From contig NZ_CP068159.1 of NCBI RefSeq assembly GCF_016728505.1, positions 1,364,001 through 1,428,000 on the forward strand: a DNA stretch of 64,000 bases, in the 5' to 3' direction. This stretch comes from Corynebacterium riegelii. Lineage in GTDB: Bacteria; Actinomycetota; Actinomycetes; Mycobacteriales; Mycobacteriaceae. Each line of letters opens with the position of its first letter. The first letter of the stretch is position 1. Position numbers and translations under genes: made by a program. Below, piece after piece: positions 60,144-64,000 of the stretch. The notes beneath the pieces were generated by a model. It was not told the origin of the DNA. It searched no databases and worked only from the letters and a program-made list of their open reading frames with translations.

Positions 60144-60848
60144 TTAGATCCGGATGCCCTGCTGCTTGAACCACACAACTGGGTCGGTCGGGTTCACGCC
60201 GTCCGGTTTGATCTCAAAGTGCAGGTGCGGGCCGGTGGACTGGCCCTCATTGCCAATCTTGGCAATCTGCTCGCCAGCACGAACCTGCTGGCCAACGCTG
60301 ACGTTGTAATCGCGCATGTGTCCGTAAACGGACACCTCGCCGCCGGCGTGCCTGATAACAACCCAGTTGCCAAAGCCCTGAGCGGGGCCGGCGTTGATAA
60401 CCGTGCCGTCCATCACCGCATAGATCGGGGTGCCAATGTTGTTGGCAATGTCAATGCCGTTGTGCATGCGACCCCAACGCGGACCGAAGCCAGAGGTGAA
60501 CGTACCAACCGTCGGGGTGACTACAGTGCGGCCGTCCGCGGTGCGGCCAGTCTGGTAACGCACAGCATTGTCACCACTAGGGGCAAAGGCGTCGCTCAGG
60601 CCTTTGCCAAGCGAGCGCGGGTCATAGACCACGCTGTAGCCCGCGTAGCTAAACGTCGCACCGGTGTCCACAACCGCGCCAACTGCACCAGCAACGGCAC
60701 GCAGAGCCTGCCCGCCGTCTGCCACGGGCGCACCGTTGATGTTGAACGTCACGGCGTTTGCCTGGATCGCGGTCGCCGGATTGAAAACAAGCGCAGCAGC
60801 AACGGTTGCAGCTACCGCAGCGGAGACTGGGCGGCGGGAAAACTTCAT
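60144..60848 (-). CDS. secreted M23 family metallopeptidase
   Basis: A 234-residue protein with a signal peptide (cleavage near residue 31-32, AIQANA) and a LytM/M23 zinc endopeptidase domain in its C-terminal half. Zinc ligands are His129 and Asp133 (HNGIDIA) and His210 in HLHFE, with the catalytic His208 and His177 (YGHMRDY). The N-terminal 60 residues after the signal are a linker. It cleaves peptidoglycan cross-links. It is paralogous to the gene at 61311-62039 (about half of the last 130 residues look identical). Confidence 0.92.
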   Translation of the reverse strand: MKFSRRPVSAAVAATVAAALVFNPATAIQANAVTFNINGAPVADGGQALRAVAGAVGAVVDTGATFSYAGYSVVYDPRSLGKGLSDAFAPSGDNAVRYQTGRTADGRTVVTPTVGTFTSGFGPRWGRMHNGIDIANNIGTPIYAVMDGTVINAGPAQGFGNWVVIRHAGGEVSVYGHMRDYNVSVGQQVRAGEQIAKIGNEGQSTGPHLHFEIKPDGVNPTDPVVWFKQQGIRI

Positions 60849-61165
60849 GAAAGCGATGCCTTTTCGTCTGGGTAGGGGAAACGGTTTTAGGTTTTATGCT
60901 CTGCCGGTGCAGAGTTGTCCGCCGTAGAATCTAGCTACCCAAAAATACTTTGGCAACGCGCTGACGTGCGGTTTTGTCGAATAGCTGTTTCATTTTCTGG
61001 CTAAAATTGCAGGTCAAGGACGTGTTGCCGGAGGGAAGAAAGTTATTTTGAGTGACTGGTGTGACTGGTGTGGTTTGTGGGGGGTGGGGGATTCAAACCT
61101 GAGCGGCATCTGTGGCTTTCCTTAAGCGTAGAAGTGGGTTAGCGCTTCGGCGGGGTGTATGGGTG

Positions 61166-61221
61166 CTATCCGACCTTTGCTATCCGATGTTTGTAAAAGT
61201 CGGATAGCAAGCATCGGATAG
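61166..61221. promoter_or_regulatory. fourfold inverted 8-bp box (CTATCCGA)
   Basis: CTATCCGA occurs at 61166 and 61180, and its reverse complement TCGGATAG at 61200 and 61214. The inner pair extends to an 11-bp stem TTGCTATCCGA/TCGGATAGCAA with a 12-base loop; spacing suggests an operator pair or an RNA structure. Confidence 0.6.
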
Positions 61222-61259
61222 GGGCACGAAGACGCTAACGGCGCCCTAAAACGCCCAAA

Positions 61260-61288
61260 ACCCGCCACCGAAACGCTCGGTGGCGGGT
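61260..61288 (-). terminator. terminator of the upstream M23 gene
   Basis: Perfect 12-bp stem ACCCGCCACCGA/TCGGTGGCGGGT with an AACGC loop, followed on the minus strand by T-rich sequence. It lies 22 bases from the gene end. Confidence 0.9.
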
Positions 61289-61310
61289 CCCCTGGAGGGT
61301 CTTGTGGGCA

Positions 61311-62039
61311 CTAGATAACTACGCCACGCTCGGCCAACCACGGAATCGGGTCGGCAGGATTCGTGCCGTCTGGGTGGATCTCAAAGTGCAGGTGCGTGCC
61401 GGTAGAGAAGCCGAGATTGCCCATGCCGGCAATCTGCTGGCCAGCGGTCACGTGCTGCCCCACGGAAACGTCAATGCTCTGCATGTGGCCGTACAGGGAC
61501 ACTGCACCGTCCTCGTGCTGGATGCGCACCCACAGGCCGTACCCCTGGGCCGGACCAGCGTCAATCACCACGCCGTCCTGGACGGCCACAATCGGGGTGC
61601 CGTTTGCGTTAGCAATGTCGATGCCGTTGTGCATCGTGCCCCAGCGCGGGCCGAAACCGGAGGTAAACGCACCCTCTGCCGGGCGAACGGTTACCGGCAT
61701 GCGCGCGGCGCGGTCAGCTGCGGCAACCTCTTCAGAGTGCTCCACGGCCTTAGCCAGCTGCGCGGTGAGGTTCTCAACCGGCTTGAACTCTGCAATGGCC
61801 AGCACCTGGGGGGCTGCATCCGTGAGCATCTCAGGCGCGTCCGTCAGCTTGTTTACGTCAGCGGCGAGCTTAATCTCAACGTCGCTAGAGGCAGGCTTGC
61901 CGGAAAGGATGTCAGCTGCGGCGGCGCCGGACAGGCCAGCGGTAGAAACGGCACCGGTGGTGACAGCAACCATGGCCACGCGGCCCTTGTTTGCCGTCTG
62001 CTTGCGGTGCTTGCCGCCCGCGCGAGTCGAGTTGAACAT
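61311..62039 (-). CDS. secreted M23 family metallopeptidase, second copy
   Basis: A 242-residue protein with a basic N-terminus (MFNSTRAGGKHRKQTANKGR), a membrane/signal segment (about residues 21-40), a linker of about 70 residues and a C-terminal M23 domain with HNGIDIA, YGHMQSI and HLHFEIHPDG. The zinc-binding His and Asp residues are intact. Its close resemblance to the protein at 60144-60848 suggests tandem duplication followed by divergence of the N-termini. It probably trims peptidoglycan at the septum or wall. Confidence 0.92.
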   Translation of the reverse strand: MFNSTRAGGKHRKQTANKGRVAMVAVTTGAVSTAGLSGAAAADILSGKPASSDVEIKLAADVNKLTDAPEMLTDAAPQVLAIAEFKPVENLTAQLAKAVEHSEEVAAADRAARMPVTVRPAEGAFTSGFGPRWGTMHNGIDIANANGTPIVAVQDGVVIDAGPAQGYGLWVRIQHEDGAVSLYGHMQSIDVSVGQHVTAGQQIAGMGNLGFSTGTHLHFEIHPDGTNPADPIPWLAERGVVI

Positions 62040-62188
62040 TCTGCCTCTTCTAAGATCCGTAAGTCTTGACCGGTTTTGCTGATTTGTTGGTGTTCAGCAA
62101 CACGGTCGTAACCATCTCGTTATCTAGACGTGGTAACTGTAACGAATCGGTCTCGGTGGGGCAAGCCGTTTCTCAGATAAAAGTAAGT

Positions 62189-62208
62189 CGTTTCGAAAAC
62201 TCGAAACG
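62189..62208. promoter_or_regulatory. candidate operator palindrome
   Basis: CGTTTCGA and TCGAAACG flank AAAC. It lies between the divergent M23 and DUF6350 genes and could regulate one or both. It is similar to, but does not match, the TCGAAC-type LexA box. Confidence 0.5.
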
Positions 62209-62316
62209 TTACATCGCTCCACCAGTCACATCAGCCCCACTTATCAACCGCTATAACGCGGTCTAACGAGTGTCTATGGCGCCTCCACCCCCATAGAGGT
62301 GGCAAAGTAGGCGTCG

Positions 62317-63510
62317 ATGAGTACCAACCATGCACCTCGGGCGTCGACGCGGCGTCGACAGGTAAAAGCCCTCATGCCGGGGGTCAAGCGCGAAAAGCCG
62401 CAACCGAAGCCACCAGAAACTTGGGGCGAGCGTTTGCGTCACTACGCACCCTCAGTGGTGGGGCCGCTCGCTGTCTTGGCGCTGACGGTGGTGGTGGTCT
62501 GCTTGGCCGTCATCCTGATCGCGGGGCTGCGGGTGTCGTACCTGCCCGGCTCTATTGGCCAGGCGTGGCTGAGCGTGAACGCGGCGCCCATGCGTACTAG
62601 CGGGGTGGCGTTGTCTAACGCCCCGACCCTGCCCGCCATTGGCATTGCGGCGTTGATTGCGTCGCGGGTGCGCAGTGCCACGAAGGAACGCGTTAGCGTG
62701 CTTGATCTGGCGGCGATCCTGACGCTGCTGGTCGGCAGCTCCATCACGCTAAGCGCCATCGCGCTGTTTATGGTCACGGACGCTTCCTATGTCTATGCGT
62801 TTGAGGCACCGAACCCTGCCGCGGCGCTGTTCGCCCCGCTGGGTGTGCACCTGATCGGTTTTATCTTTGGCGTATCTCCGGTGGTGTGGCGCGCGCTGGC
62901 GCGCCGAGTCAATTTGCCCGAGCTGATTGTGGACGCCGCACTCGCGGCAACCCGGCTTCTGCGCAACCTGTTTTTGGTCTCCCTTGGCGTCTACCTGGTC
63001 ATGCTCGCGGTGCAGCACGCGAGGGTGGGGGAGGCACTTGCCGCCTACCCCCACCTTGGCTGGGTTGGCGGCCTCGCGCTGGCGCTGCTGAGCCTGGCGT
63101 ATGTGCCGAATGCGGCCGTTGCCACGATGTCCGTGCTGCTCGGCGGCAGCTTTGACTATGCGGACGCCTCAGTCTCCCTGTTCAGCACCACCAGCGCCGC
63201 GCTGCCCCCGTTCCCGCTGTTCGCGGCCGTCCCCGCCACCGTGGGCACCTGGGCGCCCGCCTTGATGCTGATCCCGGCCGCAGTGCTCGTGCGCTTTGTG
63301 CTCACCCGGAGCTTTTCGCTTATCGACGCTATCGCTACCGCCACCATCGCCACCACCCTTAGCCTGCTGATGGTCTTCTACACGGGTGGTGCCGTCGGCG
63401 CCTACGGCTGGGTTGGCGCTAACCCTTGGACCTGCGCACTTGCCGTCTTTATCTGGACGGCGGTGGCGGGTTTGGCCACTTGGGCCATCGCGAGATTCCG
63501 CAGGGACTAG
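62317..63510 (+). CDS. DUF6350 multispanning membrane protein
   Basis: A 397-residue protein with a basic cytoplasmic N-terminus (RASTRRRQVKALMPGVKREKP) and about 10 membrane segments. Landmarks are PSVVGPLAVLALTVVVVCL, GLRVSYLPGSIGQAWLSVNAAPM and LGGSFDYADASVSLFSTTSAALPPFPLFAAVP. It resembles the actinobacterial DUF6350 family by memory. The gene ends 11 bases before purN, probably in the same transcript. Function unknown. Confidence 0.75.
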   Translation: MSTNHAPRASTRRRQVKALMPGVKREKPQPKPPETWGERLRHYAPSVVGPLAVLALTVVVVCLAVILIAGLRVSYLPGSIGQAWLSVNAAPMRTSGVALSNAPTLPAIGIAALIASRVRSATKERVSVLDLAAILTLLVGSSITLSAIALFMVTDASYVYAFEAPNPAAALFAPLGVHLIGFIFGVSPVVWRALARRVNLPELIVDAALAATRLLRNLFLVSLGVYLVMLAVQHARVGEALAAYPHLGWVGGLALALLSLAYVPNAAVATMSVLLGGSFDYADASVSLFSTTSAALPPFPLFAAVPATVGTWAPALMLIPAAVLVRFVLTRSFSLIDAIATATIATTLSLLMVFYTGGAVGAYGWVGANPWTCALAVFIWTAVAGLATWAIARFRRD

Positions 63511-63521
63511 ACTTATGCGGC

Positions 63522-64000
63522 GTGAGTGTCAACGTCGCTGTTTTGGTGTCCGGATCGGGCACACTTTTGCAGGCCATCTTGGATAACCAGGATGGCCATT
63601 ACCGTGTCAGCCTTGTGGTGGCGGATAAGGAATGCCCTGCACTTGATCGTGCACGACGGGCAGGTATCCCCACCGAGGTGGTTGCAATGCAGCCGGACCG
63701 TGACGCGTGGAATGCGCACCTGGCGGAGGTGGTCGCGTCCGCATCGCCGGACCTGGTTGTCTCTGCGGGCTTTATGCGCATTTTGGGCGAGGCGTTCCTG
63801 TCGCGCTTTGAGGGTAAGACGATTAACACGCATCCGTCGTTACTCCCAGCTTTTCCGGGAGCAAACGCGGTGGGTGACGCCATGGCCTACGGCGTGAAAG
63901 TCACCGGCTGTACCGTCCACTACGTGGATGCAGGTATGGACACCGGTGAAATCATTGCCCAGCACGCAGTTGCGGTCCAAGACGGCGAAACGCAAGACGC
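63522..64000 (+). CDS. purN: phosphoribosylglycinamide formyltransferase (partial)
   Basis: The first 159 residues of PurN, which transfers formyl from 10-formyl-THF to GAR in purine synthesis. VAVLVSGSGTLLQAILD is the phosphate-binding N-terminus, INTHPSLLPAFPGANAVG contains the catalytic Asn and His, and VHYVDAGMDTGEII holds the catalytic Asp. The GTG at 63522 follows a TAGACT box by eight bases. The gene runs off the window edge. purH would be expected next. Confidence 0.94.
   Translation, partial: MSVNVAVLVSGSGTLLQAILDNQDGHYRVSLVVADKECPALDRARRAGIPTEVVAMQPDRDAWNAHLAEVVASASPDLVVSAGFMRILGEAFLSRFEGKTINTHPSLLPAFPGANAVGDAMAYGVKVTGCTVHYVDAGMDTGEIIAQHAVAVQDGETQD

Larger units (their letters stand above)
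60849..61310. other. intergenic region with nested inverted repeats
   Basis: No gene supported. It contains GTGACTGGT in tandem (61052-61069), four inverted copies of an 8-bp box (61166-61221) and a terminator (61260-61288) for the leftward upstream M23 gene. The promoter of the M23 gene at 60848 must lie in its left part. Confidence 0.65.

Noticed and set aside
62189..62208. LexA (SOS) box
   Set aside because: The palindrome lacks the TCGAAC...GTTCGA core, so it is reported only as an unnamed operator.

Overview
The window looks like a chromosomal segment of a Corynebacterium species. It carries coryneform markers: an Rpf-type muralidase beside a cold-shock protein with a C-terminal extension, a serC/gltA/FKBP cluster, an acetate/pyruvate carrier pair like mctBC, lhr with a nei-type glycosylase, pgi, chorismate mutase, pcrA and purN, plus several actinobacterial DUF families (DUF3027, DUF2771, DUF3039, DUF222/HNH). 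Coding density is high. Many starts have a TANNNT-like -10 box only 6-8 bases upstream, which suggests leaderless mRNAs. The genus assignment and gene-order comparison rest on remembered family knowledge, not a search.

Layout. 1-3.96 kb is the end of an rrn operon (16S 3' end, spacer without tRNA, 23S, 5S, terminator). 4.4-31 kb is mostly housekeeping: short-chain fatty-acid transporter and MFS exporter; a bacterial XPB helicase and, further on, a helicase-associated protein; an ABC-2 exporter; a fused FAD/Fe-S D-lactate-type dehydrogenase; rpf, cspB, a glutaminyl cyclase lipoprotein, a purine permease, a TrmH-type methyltransferase, sepH, serC, gltA, an FKBP, an aldo/keto reductase and mctBC. 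31-41.4 kb is an accessory region ending at tRNA-Arg(CCT): a Tat-exported DUF1906 hydrolase, an HNH/DUF222 endonuclease, an ASCH protein, an IS3-family and an IS21-family element that both interrupt one GntR/FCD regulator gene, a decayed flavodoxin gene, an unusual DUF3039 fusion with a small HTH-like partner, and a relic CRISPR mini-array without cas genes. 41.5-64 kb returns to core genes: a DoxX-like protein, a FAD oxidoreductase, the cysQ-thyA-folA-redoxin operon, lhr-nei, a RelA/SpoT-domain synthetase with a small partner, DedA, a glutamate-cysteine ligase-type enzyme with pgi, an IsdG-like haem oxygenase, chorismate mutase, pcrA, two M23 endopeptidases, a DUF6350 membrane protein and the start of purN.

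How the genes fit together. Carbon entry (fatty-acid and monocarboxylate carriers, D-lactate-type dehydrogenase) feeds gltA; candidate GlxR-like and RamA-like sites lie upstream of rpf/cspB, gltA and mctBC, consistent with carbon-status control. Nucleotide and folate genes (thyA, folA, purN, purine permease) and repair genes (XPB, lhr, nei, pcrA) form further groups. The likeliest undescribed systems are the RelA/SpoT + 82-aa pair at 51.9-53.1 kb (candidate toxin-antitoxin) and the DUF3039-fusion + HTH pair at 39.5-40.9 kb beside the CRISPR relic.
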